The notes beneath the pieces were generated by a model that saw only the letters and a program-made list of their open reading frames with translations, made no database searches and was not told where the DNA came from. The translations under genes were made by a program, and so were the position numbers. Shown piece after piece: positions 16,382-23,904 of a DNA stretch of 34,460 bases (position 1 is its first letter; each line of letters starts with the position of its first letter). Origin of the DNA: JAXHUE01 sp034189655 (lineage in GTDB: Bacteria > Chloroflexota > Dehalococcoidia > E44-bin15); the NCBI GenBank assembly GCA_034189655.1, contig JAXHUE010000021.1, forward strand, positions 1-34,460, in the 5' to 3' direction.

Positions 16382-17566
16382 CTACCTGTCCTGGAGCAGC
16401 CAGGGCACGTCCTCGATGAGGGTCTCCATCTCCTTGAGCTTCTCCTCCGCCTCCTCCTTCCTCCGCTTGATAGTGGTGGCGGAGTCCTTGAGCCTCTGGA
16501 AGAACGACCTCACCTTGGGCACGTCGCGGAGCGCGGAGAGCACCAGCGTGATGCTCACGTCGTTGCGCTCCCGGGGGTAGTCGCCGGAGCGGATGATGGC
16601 GTCCGGGGACATGTCCCTCATGATCTCGGCCATCTCGCGGGCCAGGGCCACGTTCATCTCCTTGGGTGGTGCCGAGAGCAGGGACAGCGCCTTGCCCGCG
16701 TCCTGGAGGTTGCAGCTCACTGAGAGCTCGCTGATGGCCTGGTCCACGGCCTCGAGGCCGCGCTGGGTCTCGCGGCCCTTCTGGCGGAAGGTGCGCGTCC
16801 TCTCGAAGGGCAGCCGTATCGGCGCCAGCTCAGACTTGCCGCACCCTATCGCCGTCCAGCCCTCCAGCGTCTGCATGATGTCGCCGGCGTCTACTACCTT
16901 GGCCCCGATGTGCTTGCGCTTCACCTCCTCGCCGGCGCAGAGGAGGTCGAAGAAGGGGTTCACTATCTCCTGGTTGATGCGCTCCAGGTTGTTCACCAGG
17001 CCTGCGTCCTTCTTCAAGAACCGCTGGTTATCGACTACTATCACGGCGTCGGCCACGGCGTAGGTGGACTTTAGGCACGTGGCCACGTTGTAGATGCACC
17101 GCTCCTCGGTCCGCTCCTCGTGCTCGAAGGGGAGCACGGCGAGGGCGTAGACCGGCTTGTGGGGGTACCTCTCTTTTATGGTCTCTACGAATATCGGCAT
17201 CGCCCCGGAGCCAGTGCCGCCGCCCGCGGCGGCGACCAGCAAGAAGGCGTCTGTCTCATAGAAGCGGGAGCCCGTCCTCACTGCATCGATGAGCTTGTAG
17301 CCATCGTTGGTGGCGACGGCGGCCCCTACCTCGTTTATCTTGCCCACGCCGTGGCCGCTCGTCCTGCCGCCTCCGATGAGGATGCGGTGGTGGAAATCGG
17401 CCTTTATGGTGCGCAGCCCGGTGAGGTCTGCCTGGTCGGTGTTCACCGCGTAGGCGCCTGTGATTATCTGGATGCTCCTACGGGCTACCGCCCGCTTCCC
17501 CAGCCTGGCGAACTCGTCGGCGATCCTGCCGCCTGCCTGTCCCAGCCCTACCACAACAAGTCTCAT
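16382..17566 (-). CDS. Tubulin/FtsZ-superfamily GTPase (FtsZ/CetZ-like)
   Basis: The 394-residue protein has the tubulin-fold GTPase motifs: T1 loop GLGQAGG (7-13), VNTDQADL (41-48), the signature GGGTGSG (115-121), and a T7 synergy loop VVDAGDI with Asp226 and Asp229. These correspond to the two acidic residues of FtsZ NxDxxD, while the Asn is replaced by Val224. It should bind GTP and may polymerise. The C-terminal part has a charged coiled-coil-like helix (about 355-385) and ends EDVPWLLQDR, similar to the FtsZ tail DIPxFL that binds partners. It is too divergent to be called the main FtsZ. An ATG with GGAGGT 6 bases upstream sets the start. The gene is alone in its transcription unit, with its own promoter and terminator. 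Confidence 0.85.
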   Translation of the reverse strand: MRLVVVGLGQAGGRIADEFARLGKRAVARRSIQIITGAYAVNTDQADLTGLRTIKADFHHRILIGGGRTSGHGVGKINEVGAAVATNDGYKLIDAVRTGSRFYETDAFLLVAAAGGGTGSGAMPIFVETIKERYPHKPVYALAVLPFEHEERTEERCIYNVATCLKSTYAVADAVIVVDNQRFLKKDAGLVNNLERINQEIVNPFFDLLCAGEEVKRKHIGAKVVDAGDIMQTLEGWTAIGCGKSELAPIRLPFERTRTFRQKGRETQRGLEAVDQAISELSVSCNLQDAGKALSLLSAPPKEMNVALAREMAEIMRDMSPDAIIRSGDYPRERNDVSITLVLSALRDVPKVRSFFQRLKDSATTIKRRKEEAEEKLKEMETLIEDVPWLLQDR

Positions 17567-17583
17567 ATCCTGACCTCCGTCTC

Positions 17584-17610
17584 GCCCTGAAGAGGGCTTA
17601 AATTTTTAAG
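17584..17610 (-). promoter_or_regulatory. Leader hairpin and AT-rich palindrome upstream of the tubulin-like gene
   Basis: Two inverted repeats sit side by side between promoter and ribosome site. CTTAAA-TT-TTTAAG (17597-17610) lies in an AT-rich tract running to about 17640. A 5-bp hairpin GCCCT/AGGGC with a 4-base loop (17584-17597) lies just before the GGAGGT. The first could be a protein-binding site, the second an mRNA structure affecting translation. Both roles are inference. Confidence 0.4.
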
Positions 17611-17632
17611 GATTTTTTCTTAATTTATATTC

Positions 17633-17661
17633 ATTTACCATATCAGCAGCCCCTTTGTCAA
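17633..17661 (-). promoter_or_regulatory. Probable promoter of the tubulin-like gene
   Basis: A perfect TTGACA on the minus strand (17661-17656) is followed after 17 bases by a weak GTAAAT (17638-17633), within a very AT-rich stretch. The -35 is convincing; the exact -10 is not. Confidence 0.55.
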
Positions 17662-17826
17662 CCCTGCCCCCGGTACCGATACAGTGCACAATTGGAATAT
17701 GCTATCACAAATCGCCCGTTATGGCAATAGCCTCGCGGGTACTTTTTCGGCCCAGGGCCGTGCCCGCAGGCGTTGCCCGTCCTGAAACCGGGGGGAGCGT
17801 GGGCCGGCCTCTCCGGGGCCCGGGCG

Positions 17827-19137
17827 CTAGTCTGCCCACAGGGGGTTCACTACCAGGCCGACCGGGGTCTTGGGGTAGAAGTGGGTGGACTTGCGCGGCA
17901 TCCTGTGGCCGGAATCGGCCACGGCGAGGACGCTCGCGACCGGGATGGGGTTTAACAGGAAGGCTAGCTGGTACTCCCCTGAGTCCACCCTGGAGATGGC
18001 CCAGGCGGCGTCGCGGGTGTACTCCAGGTGCTGCGCCTCCCGCTCCGCGCCCTCTATGCCCAGGGCCTGGCCCAGGACGACGCGGTGGAGGAGGTAGACG
18101 TCTACCTCTTCCAGGGGGCCCCTCTCGCTCGCCGGCACGATATCGCGGATGGCATCCCTCTCGCGTGCGGTGAGCAGGCACAGGTGGCGGCCGTGCCGGC
18201 CGTAGATGGCGATGGGGGTGGTGTCCCCGCTTTGCAGGGCCCCCGGCCCCAGGTTGAGTGTCCCCAGGTCGCCGGGCAGGGGGAGCACCTCGCTCTGGAA
18301 GTGGGCCGCGACCCCCTCATCCAGGCGCTCCAGGTCGTGGGCATCGAGGCCGTGCACCAGGCGGTGGGTGGGCAGGGTGAGCAGGGCAGGGTCCTGGGCC
18401 CAGCTCAAGCCCATCATGACGAAGTTGTACGCCTCGTCCCCGGTGGGTGAGGGCTGCCCCTGGCGGCGCTCGTCGCGGTAGGCGAGGGCGGTGAGGTAGC
18501 GGTGGTGGCCGTCGGCGATGTAGATGGCCTTGTCGGCGAAGAAGCGCCGGGCGCGGGCGATGGCCTGCTCCTCGGTCACCACCCACACGGCGTAGCCCAC
18601 GCCGCCATCGTCCTCGGCGACGAGGTCTGGCGAGCGCCCCTCGAGCTCTGGGAACAGTGCGCGCAGCCCCCCGTCCTGGTCGCGGAACATCCCCATGATG
18701 GGGCTCACGTTGGCCTGGCACGCCCGCGTGAGGCGGAGGCGGTCCTCCCCGGGGCTGCGGGTGGTGGCCTCGTGGGGGCGGACGACGCCGCTCTCTGGCG
18801 TCTCCAGCCTCACCCGCGCGGTGAGGCCCAGTCGGCGGTGCAGCGCCCCCCCCTGGGGGAAGCGGTGCTCCACCACGTAGAGGGCGGGCCGCTCCTCGGC
18901 CACAAGCACCCCGTCTCGGAGCCACTCTCGCAAGGTGGTGGCCGCCCCCTGGTATCTATCTTCTCCGGGGCGCTCCAGGCCGAGCTCAAGCCTCACCACG
19001 TTGAAAGGGCTTCGGCGGTGATAGTGGAGCTGTCCCTCGGTGGACATCACGTCGTAGGGGGGGCAGATGAGCGCCGAGAGGTCGCGGCAGAGCTCTCGAT
19101 TGTAGCGCAGGCCGGGGAAGGGCTGGACATCGGCCAC
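17827..19137 (-). CDS. DUF1015 family protein
   Basis: The 436-residue protein matches the widespread DUF1015 family in length and conserved blocks: an N-terminal SALICPPYDVMS (21-32), VRPHEATTRSPGEDRLRL (119-136), NVSPIMGMF (143-151), IADGHHRYLTALAY (207-220) and the C-terminal MPRKSTHFYPKTPVGLV. The function is not established; a link to serine-kinase-like enzymes has been suggested for some relatives, but I cannot confirm that here. The start is GTG at 19137 with AGAGGGG 7 bases upstream. It is the last gene of the guaB3-crotonase-DUF1015 operon, 19 bases after the crotonase gene. About 260 bases without a gene follow before the tubulin-like gene; they hold that gene's promoter but no clear terminator for this one. 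Confidence 0.9.
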   Translation of the reverse strand: MADVQPFPGLRYNRELCRDLSALICPPYDVMSTEGQLHYHRRSPFNVVRLELGLERPGEDRYQGAATTLREWLRDGVLVAEERPALYVVEHRFPQGGALHRRLGLTARVRLETPESGVVRPHEATTRSPGEDRLRLTRACQANVSPIMGMFRDQDGGLRALFPELEGRSPDLVAEDDGGVGYAVWVVTEEQAIARARRFFADKAIYIADGHHRYLTALAYRDERRQGQPSPTGDEAYNFVMMGLSWAQDPALLTLPTHRLVHGLDAHDLERLDEGVAAHFQSEVLPLPGDLGTLNLGPGALQSGDTTPIAIYGRHGRHLCLLTARERDAIRDIVPASERGPLEEVDVYLLHRVVLGQALGIEGAEREAQHLEYTRDAAWAISRVDSGEYQLAFLLNPIPVASVLAVADSGHRMPRKSTHFYPKTPVGLVVNPLWAD

Positions 19138-19156
19138 TATGACGCCCCTCTGCCTG

Positions 19157-19921
19157 CTACTTGCCCTTCCACTGGGGCGGCCTCCTCTCCAGGAAGGACC
19201 TCATCCCCTCCAGGGTGTCCTCGCTGGAGAGCGCCGGCATCATGATGGTGCGCGCGTCGCGGAGCTCGTGGGCGGAGGGGTGCTGGCTGTGGTAGAGGGC
19301 CTCCTTGGTGGTGCGTACCGCGAGCGGGGCGTTCTGGGCGATGCGCTCGGCGAGTGCAGTGGCCGCGGGCAGGAGCTCGTCGGGGGCGACCACCTGGTTG
19401 ACGAAGCCGATCTCGTAGGCACGCTGTGCCGTTATGGGCTCACCGGTGAGCAGCATCTCCAGTGCCAGGGGCATGGTCATGTAGCGGGCCAGGTGGTCCA
19501 GGCCGAGCGCAGGCAGGCCCCTTTGCACCTCGGTGATGGCGAAGCGGGCCTCCGTGCTGGCGACGCGCAGGTCGCAGTCCATGGCCAGCACGAAGCCGGC
19601 GGCATAGGCGTACCCGTTCACCGCGGCGATGATGGGCTTCCATATCCCCAGGGCGCTGGGGGTCATACCTATGGTCTTCGTCTGCTCGTCGGCGGTCATG
19701 AAGGAGCCCTGGGCCACTCGCTCCTTAAGGTCGAGGCCGGCGGAGAAGGCGGCGCCGGTGCCCGTTATGACGGCCACCCACACCTCGTCGTCGTCGCGGA
19801 AGTCCCGCCACGCCCGCTCCATCTCTGCCATCAGCGCATAGCTCAAGGCGTTCCTGCTCTCCGGGCGGTTCAGTGTAAGGTAGGCGATCCTTCCCTTCTT
19901 CTCATAGAGGAGTAAGGACAT
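19157..19921 (-). CDS. Crotonase-superfamily protein (enoyl-CoA hydratase/isomerase-like)
   Basis: The 254-residue protein has the crotonase fold signatures: LNRPESRNALS (17-27), the oxyanion-hole segments AAFSAGLDL (57-65) and AAVNGYAYAAGFVLAM (99-114), and ITEVQRGL (129-136). Of the two catalytic glutamates of enoyl-CoA hydratase, the first (in the GGGCEL segment) aligns with Val111, while the second is kept as Glu131. A plain syn-hydratase reaction is therefore doubtful; isomerase, hydrolase or another crotonase chemistry is more likely. AAGGAGG lies 6 bases before the ATG at 19921. It is the second gene of the guaB3 operon, 32 bases after guaB3, a pairing with no obvious metabolic logic. 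Confidence 0.88.
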   Translation of the reverse strand: MSLLLYEKKGRIAYLTLNRPESRNALSYALMAEMERAWRDFRDDDEVWVAVITGTGAAFSAGLDLKERVAQGSFMTADEQTKTIGMTPSALGIWKPIIAAVNGYAYAAGFVLAMDCDLRVASTEARFAITEVQRGLPALGLDHLARYMTMPLALEMLLTGEPITAQRAYEIGFVNQVVAPDELLPAATALAERIAQNAPLAVRTTKEALYHSQHPSAHELRDARTIMMPALSSEDTLEGMRSFLERRPPQWKGK

Positions 19922-19953
19922 GGCAGGCCTCCTTTCCCATGGCGAGCTCTCTC

Positions 19954-21102
19954 CTAGCGGGCGAGGCCCTGTACCGACTGGAGGTACTTGCCCTCGCTCT
20001 TTATCGCCGGGGCGATCACCATCTCCGCCCGCTGCATCTCCTTGATGGAGACGGCGCCGCACATGCCCATGGCGGTGCGCAGTGCCCCCACCAGGTTCTG
20101 TGTCCCGCCGGTCACCTGGGCCGGCCCAAACAGTATCTGCTCCAGCGTGCTGCGTGTCCCCACGCGGATGCGTGTGCCCCGCGGCAGCGCCGGGTGGGGG
20201 TTGGCCATGCCCCAGTGGCTGCCCCGCCCCGGGGCCTCCTGGGCCTGGGCCAGGATGGAGCCCAGCATCACGGCATCGGCACCTGAGGCGAAGGCCTTGC
20301 ACAGGTCGCCGCCATTTCCGATGCCGCCATCGGTTATCACTGCCACGTACCGCCCGCTCTCCTCGAGGTAGGCCTCGCGGGCGGCGGCGCAGTCCATGGT
20401 GGCGGTCACCTGGGGGACGCCCATCCCCAGCACCTCCCTGGTGGTGCACGCCGCCCCCGGCCCCACCCCCACCAGTATGCCCGCTATGCCGGTGCGCATC
20501 AGCTCCAGCGCCGCACCGTAGCTCACGCAGTTGCCCACGACGATGGGGGTGGGCATCACCTGGCACAGCTCGGAGAAGACCAGCCCGTGGTAGCTCTTCG
20601 ACAGGTGGCGGGCGGTGGTCACCGTGGACTGCACTACGAAGACATCGACCCCGGCCTCGGCAGCCAGGGGGGCAAAGCGCTTGGTGTTCTGTGGCGTCAC
20701 CGATACCGCGCAGCGGGCACCGGCCCCCTTGATCTCGCGGATGCGCTCGCCGATGAGCTCGTCCTTGATGGGCTCGGAGTATACCTTGCGCAGGAGCAGG
20801 GTGACCTCCTCGTTGGAGGCGCTGGCGATCTCCTCGAGGACGCCCGCGGCATCACGGTAGCGTGTCTGCACCCCCTCCAGGTTGAGCACGGCGAGCCCCC
20901 CCAGCTTGCTCATCAGGATGGCGATACGGCTGTCCACCACGGCGTCCATGGCCGAGGCCAGGATGGGCACGGGGAGGGTCAGGCTCCCCAGGGTGAGGTC
21001 GGTGTTCACCTGGTCTGGGTTCACCGTGGTGTCCCCGGGGACGATGGCGACCTCGTCGAAGCCGTAGGCGCGGTAAAGCTCCTTGAATGAGGAGGCGGGC
21101 AT
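19954..21102 (-). CDS. guaB3: GuaB3-type IMP dehydrogenase family protein
   Basis: The 382-residue protein is an IMPDH/GMP-reductase TIM barrel without CBS domains, the GuaB3 layout. The active-site loop is GVGPGAACTTREVLGMGVPQ (212-231), with the nucleophile Cys219 followed by Thr220-Thr221-Arg222; VITDGGIGNGGDLCKA and MLGSILAQ follow. GuaB3 proteins were long annotated as IMPDH, but a cyanobacterial member is reported to act as GMP reductase, so the direction of the reaction here is open. The start is the ATG at 21102, 6 bases from AGGAGGT, rather than an ATG at 21123 upstream of that ribosome site. It is the first gene of the operon, from the promoter at 21141-21169. Confidence 0.9.
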   Translation of the reverse strand: MPASSFKELYRAYGFDEVAIVPGDTTVNPDQVNTDLTLGSLTLPVPILASAMDAVVDSRIAILMSKLGGLAVLNLEGVQTRYRDAAGVLEEIASASNEEVTLLLRKVYSEPIKDELIGERIREIKGAGARCAVSVTPQNTKRFAPLAAEAGVDVFVVQSTVTTARHLSKSYHGLVFSELCQVMPTPIVVGNCVSYGAALELMRTGIAGILVGVGPGAACTTREVLGMGVPQVTATMDCAAAREAYLEESGRYVAVITDGGIGNGGDLCKAFASGADAVMLGSILAQAQEAPGRGSHWGMANPHPALPRGTRIRVGTRSTLEQILFGPAQVTGGTQNLVGALRTAMGMCGAVSIKEMQRAEMVIAPAIKSEGKYLQSVQGLAR

Positions 21103-21108
21103 CTCGAT

Positions 21109-21115
21109 ACCTCCT
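21109..21115 (-). promoter_or_regulatory. Ribosome binding site deciding the guaB3 start
   Basis: AGGAGGT on the minus strand is 6 bases from the ATG at 21102. The upstream ATG at 21123 would place this site inside the coding region. Confidence 0.75.
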
Positions 21116-21140
21116 GGGCCCATGGTGCAGTATAGAGTAC

Positions 21141-21169
21141 ACTATAGCAGAAGGGGCACGGGGAGTCAA
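21141..21169 (-). promoter_or_regulatory. Promoter of the guaB3 operon
   Basis: TTGACT (21169-21164 on the minus strand), a 17-base spacer, then TATAGT (21146-21141). The leader is about 30 bases. It diverges from the rsmI promoter. Confidence 0.85.
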
Positions 21170-21218
21170 TCGCACGGTGGACGGTCTCTTCCCTCGCCCA
21201 GGAGTGGGGCGGCGCCGG

Positions 21219-21248
21219 TGGACGATGGGGCCGCCGTTGGGATATAAT
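21219..21248 (+). promoter_or_regulatory. Promoter of rsmI
   Basis: A perfect TATAAT (21243-21248) with a partial -35 TGGACG (21219-21224) 18 bases upstream. An in-frame ATG at 21247 overlaps the -10 box, so it cannot be the start of the mRNA from this promoter. Confidence 0.7.
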
Positions 21249-21257
21249 GGGTCTCCC

Positions 21258-21263
21258 GGAGGA
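21258..21263 (+). promoter_or_regulatory. Ribosome binding site deciding the rsmI start
   Basis: GGAGGA lies 4 bases from the ATG at 21268. The predicted leader is only about 13 bases. Confidence 0.7.
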
Positions 21264-21267
21264 CGCC

Positions 21268-22077
21268 ATGCCCACTCTCTACATCGTGGCCACCCCCATA
21301 GGCAACCTGGAGGACATATCCCTTCGCGCCCTGCGCACCCTGGGCGCGGTGGAGCTCATCGCCGCCGAGGACACCAGGAAGACCAGGCAGTTGCTCGCTG
21401 CCTACGGCTTAAAGAGGCCCATCACCAGCTACCACGAGCACAACAAGATGGGGAAGCTCCCCGCTATCCTGTCGCGCCTGGCCTCGGGCGATGTGGCCCT
21501 GGTCTCCGAGGCGGGCACACCGGGCATAAGCGACCCGGGCTACGAGCTGGTGACCGCCGCCATCGAGCGCGGCATACCGGTGGTGGCCATCCCCGGCCCC
21601 TCGGCGCTGGTCTCCGCCCTCGCCGTCTCCGGGCTGCCCACCGACCAGTTCCTCTACCTGGGCTTCCTCCCCCGGAGGAAGGGGCCGCGCCGACGCCTCC
21701 TGGAGCGGGTCGCCGCCGAGGAGAGGACCCTGGTCGCCTTCGAGGCGCCGCACCGCCTGACCGCGGCCCTCACCGACATCCTGGAGTGCCTGGGCGACAG
21801 GAGGCTCGCCGTGTGCCGGGAGCTCTCCAAGCTCCACGAGGAGGTCTTTCGGGGGGCGGTGAGCGCCGCCCGCGACCACTTCCAGGAGCCCATCGGGGAG
21901 TTCACCCTGGTCATCGCCGGCCAGCCCAGGGAGGCCGCGGCGCTCACCGCCCCCGTCATGGCCGAGCTGCGCCGCATGCACGACCAGGGCCTCACGGTTA
22001 AGGAGGCGGTCTCTCACCTCGCCAGGGAGACCGGGCTGCCCCGGAGAGAGCTGTACCGCGCCTGGCATGAGCTTTAA
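21268..22077 (+). CDS. rsmI: 16S rRNA 2'-O-ribose methyltransferase (C1402)
   Basis: RsmI uses S-adenosylmethionine to methylate the ribose of C1402 in the decoding centre of 16S rRNA. The 269-residue protein opens with YIVATPIGNLEDIS, followed by AAEDTRKTRQLL, ALVSEAGTPGISDPG, the IPGPSALVSALAVSGL loop and LVAFEAPHRL, all characteristic of the family. The C-terminal helical domain (LTVKEAVSHLARETGLPRRE) is also present. The ATG at 21268 is chosen because an upstream in-frame ATG overlaps the promoter. It is monocistronic, with a strong terminator at 22154-22178. Confidence 0.96.
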   Translation: MPTLYIVATPIGNLEDISLRALRTLGAVELIAAEDTRKTRQLLAAYGLKRPITSYHEHNKMGKLPAILSRLASGDVALVSEAGTPGISDPGYELVTAAIERGIPVVAIPGPSALVSALAVSGLPTDQFLYLGFLPRRKGPRRRLLERVAAEERTLVAFEAPHRLTAALTDILECLGDRRLAVCRELSKLHEEVFRGAVSAARDHFQEPIGEFTLVIAGQPREAAALTAPVMAELRRMHDQGLTVKEAVSHLARETGLPRRELYRAWHEL

Positions 22078-22153
22078 GACCGGGGGGCCATCGCAGCGGC
22101 CGGCATCGCCCCTACAGGCCAGTGGGCGCCGAGGCCATTTCATGGAGACCCAC

Positions 22154-22178
22154 GCCCGGCCGCGGGCACTTTTTTTTT
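22154..22178 (+). terminator. Rho-independent terminator of rsmI
   Basis: GCCCG (22154-22158) pairs with CGGGC (22163-22167) across a 4-base loop and is followed, after two bases, by nine T residues (22170-22178). The stem is short but very GC-rich, and the T-run is the longest in the window. Confidence 0.8.
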
Positions 22179-22206
22179 GAGTTTTGCCGCTATAGTGTGA
22201 TAGAAT
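22177..22206 (+). promoter_or_regulatory. Promoter of the metG operon
   Basis: TTGAGT (22177-22182), an 18-base spacer and TAGAAT (22201-22206). The -35 shares its first two bases with the rsmI terminator T-run. The predicted leader is about 24 bases. Confidence 0.7.
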
Positions 22207-22236
22207 AGACGTGTAACTCGTCGAGGATTCCATGGT

Positions 22237-23904
22237 GTGACTGAGCGCATACTAGTCGCGGTGGCCTGGCCCTACGCCAATGGCCCTCTCCACATGGGCC
22301 ATATCGCCGGCGCATACCTGCCGGCCGATATCTTCGCCCGCTACCATCGCCTAAAAGGCAACGAGGTGCTCATGGTATCGGGCTCTGACCAGCACGGCAC
22401 CCCGATAACGGTGCGCGCCGAGCAGGAGGGGGTGACCCCCCAGGAGGTGGCGGCACGCTACCACCAGGAGTTCCTCGACTCCTGGCGCCGCCTGGGCATC
22501 TCCTTCGACCTCTTCACCTCTACGGAGACGTCACTCCACCACCGCGTGGCCCAGGACATGTTCCTCGCCCTCCTGGAGAGGGACTACATATACCGCGATG
22601 TCATGACCATGCTCTACTGCCCCCACTGCCGGCGCTTCCTCCCCGACCGCTACGTCGAGGGCACCTGCCCCTTCTGCGGCGCCGAGGGCACCCGGGGCGA
22701 CCAGTGCGACCGCTGCGGCAAGCCGTTAAACCCCGTCGAGCTCATCGCACCGCGCTGCCGCATCTGCGCGGGCCAGCCCGCGGCCCGGGAGTCGGAGCAC
22801 TTCTTCTTGAGGCTCAGCGCCTTCAACGAGAGGCTCCTCGACTGGGTGAAGGCACAGAAGCACTGGAGACAGAACGTATCGAACTTCACCACCCAGCTCC
22901 TCACCGAGGGGCTCAAAGACCGGGCCATCACCAGGGATATCGACTGGGGGATCCCGGTGCCGGTGGCAGGCTTCGAGGGCAAGCGCATCTACGTGTGGTT
23001 CGAGGCGGTCATCGGCTACCTCTCGGCGAGCATGGAGTGGGCCCAGCAGCACGGCGACGACGAGGGGTGGCGCCGCTTCTGGCAGGGGGAGGCCAGGGGC
23101 TACTACTTCATCGGCAAGGACAATATCCCGTTCCATACCATCATCTGGCCGGCCATGCTCATGGGCAGCGGGGGGCTCAACCTCCCCTACGACGTGCCCG
23201 CCAACGAGTTCCTCACCCTGGAGGGGAGGGCGCTCTCCACCAGCCGCAACTGGGCGGTGTGGCTCCCCGACTACCTGGAGCGCTACCAGCCCGACCCCTT
23301 ACGCTACTTCCTCTCGGCCAACATGCCCGAGGGCGGGGATACCGACTTCTCCTGGCGGGAGTTCGTGCGCCGCAACAACGACGAGCTGGTGGCCACCTAC
23401 GGCAACCTGGTGCACCGCGTGCTCACCTTCACCCACCGCAACTTCGCAGGCGCGGTGCCCCACCCAGGCGAGCTGAACGAGGGCGATAGGGCCTTAATCT
23501 CACGGGCAGAGGGGTCGCTCGCCGACGCCGGCGACCAGCTCTCCCTCTGCCGCTTCCGCGAGGCACTGCGCACCGCCATGTCGCTGGCGCAGGAGACCAA
23601 CCGCTACCTCGACGACAGGGAGCCGTGGAAGCGCATCCGCACCGACGGCACCGGCGCCGCCACCGCGCTCTACGTGGCGCTCTCGGCCATATCTGGCCTG
23701 AAGACCATGCTCTACCCCTTCCTGCCCTGGAGCTCGGAGCGGCTGCACCGCCTCCTCGGCTTCGAGGGGGGCATCGAGGCAGCGGGGTGGCGACTGGCCC
23801 TGCCCGCACCGGGGCAGCGCCTGGAGAGCCCGGAGCCCCTGTTCCTAAAGCTGGACGACCAGGTGGCGGCCGAGGAGAAGGCCAGGCTGGGGGGTGAGCG
23901 GTGA
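22237..23904 (+). CDS. metG: Methionyl-tRNA synthetase
   Basis: MetRS charges tRNA(Met) with methionine. The 555-residue protein has the class I HIGH motif as HMGH (19-22), two zinc knuckles (CPHC with CPFC, CDRC with CRIC), the catalytic-domain segments YVWFEAVIGYLS and GKDNIPFHTIIWP, and the anticodon-binding helical domain with W-rich DDREPWK. The KMSKS loop reads ALSTS (332-336), so both lysines of the motif are missing; Arg331 and Arg337 flank it. The C-terminal dimerisation domain found in longer MetRS is absent. It starts with GTG, with GAGGA 9 bases upstream; an ATG at 22232 is out of frame and meets a stop after two codons. It overlaps tatD by GTGA. Confidence 0.95.
   Translation: MTERILVAVAWPYANGPLHMGHIAGAYLPADIFARYHRLKGNEVLMVSGSDQHGTPITVRAEQEGVTPQEVAARYHQEFLDSWRRLGISFDLFTSTETSLHHRVAQDMFLALLERDYIYRDVMTMLYCPHCRRFLPDRYVEGTCPFCGAEGTRGDQCDRCGKPLNPVELIAPRCRICAGQPAARESEHFFLRLSAFNERLLDWVKAQKHWRQNVSNFTTQLLTEGLKDRAITRDIDWGIPVPVAGFEGKRIYVWFEAVIGYLSASMEWAQQHGDDEGWRRFWQGEARGYYFIGKDNIPFHTIIWPAMLMGSGGLNLPYDVPANEFLTLEGRALSTSRNWAVWLPDYLERYQPDPLRYFLSANMPEGGDTDFSWREFVRRNNDELVATYGNLVHRVLTFTHRNFAGAVPHPGELNEGDRALISRAEGSLADAGDQLSLCRFREALRTAMSLAQETNRYLDDREPWKRIRTDGTGAATALYVALSAISGLKTMLYPFLPWSSERLHRLLGFEGGIEAAGWRLALPAPGQRLESPEPLFLKLDDQVAAEEKARLGGER

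Noticed and set aside
17748..17760. CGGCCC-A-GGGCCG inverted repeat as terminator of the DUF1015 gene
   Set aside because: On the minus strand it is followed by an A-run, not a T-run, and a 1-base loop is not a workable hairpin.
19157..19921. Crotonase as the RpfF-type signal synthase for the kinase/HD-GYP pair
   Set aside because: It is in a separate operon on the other strand about 3 kb away and lacks one of the two glutamates that RpfF needs.
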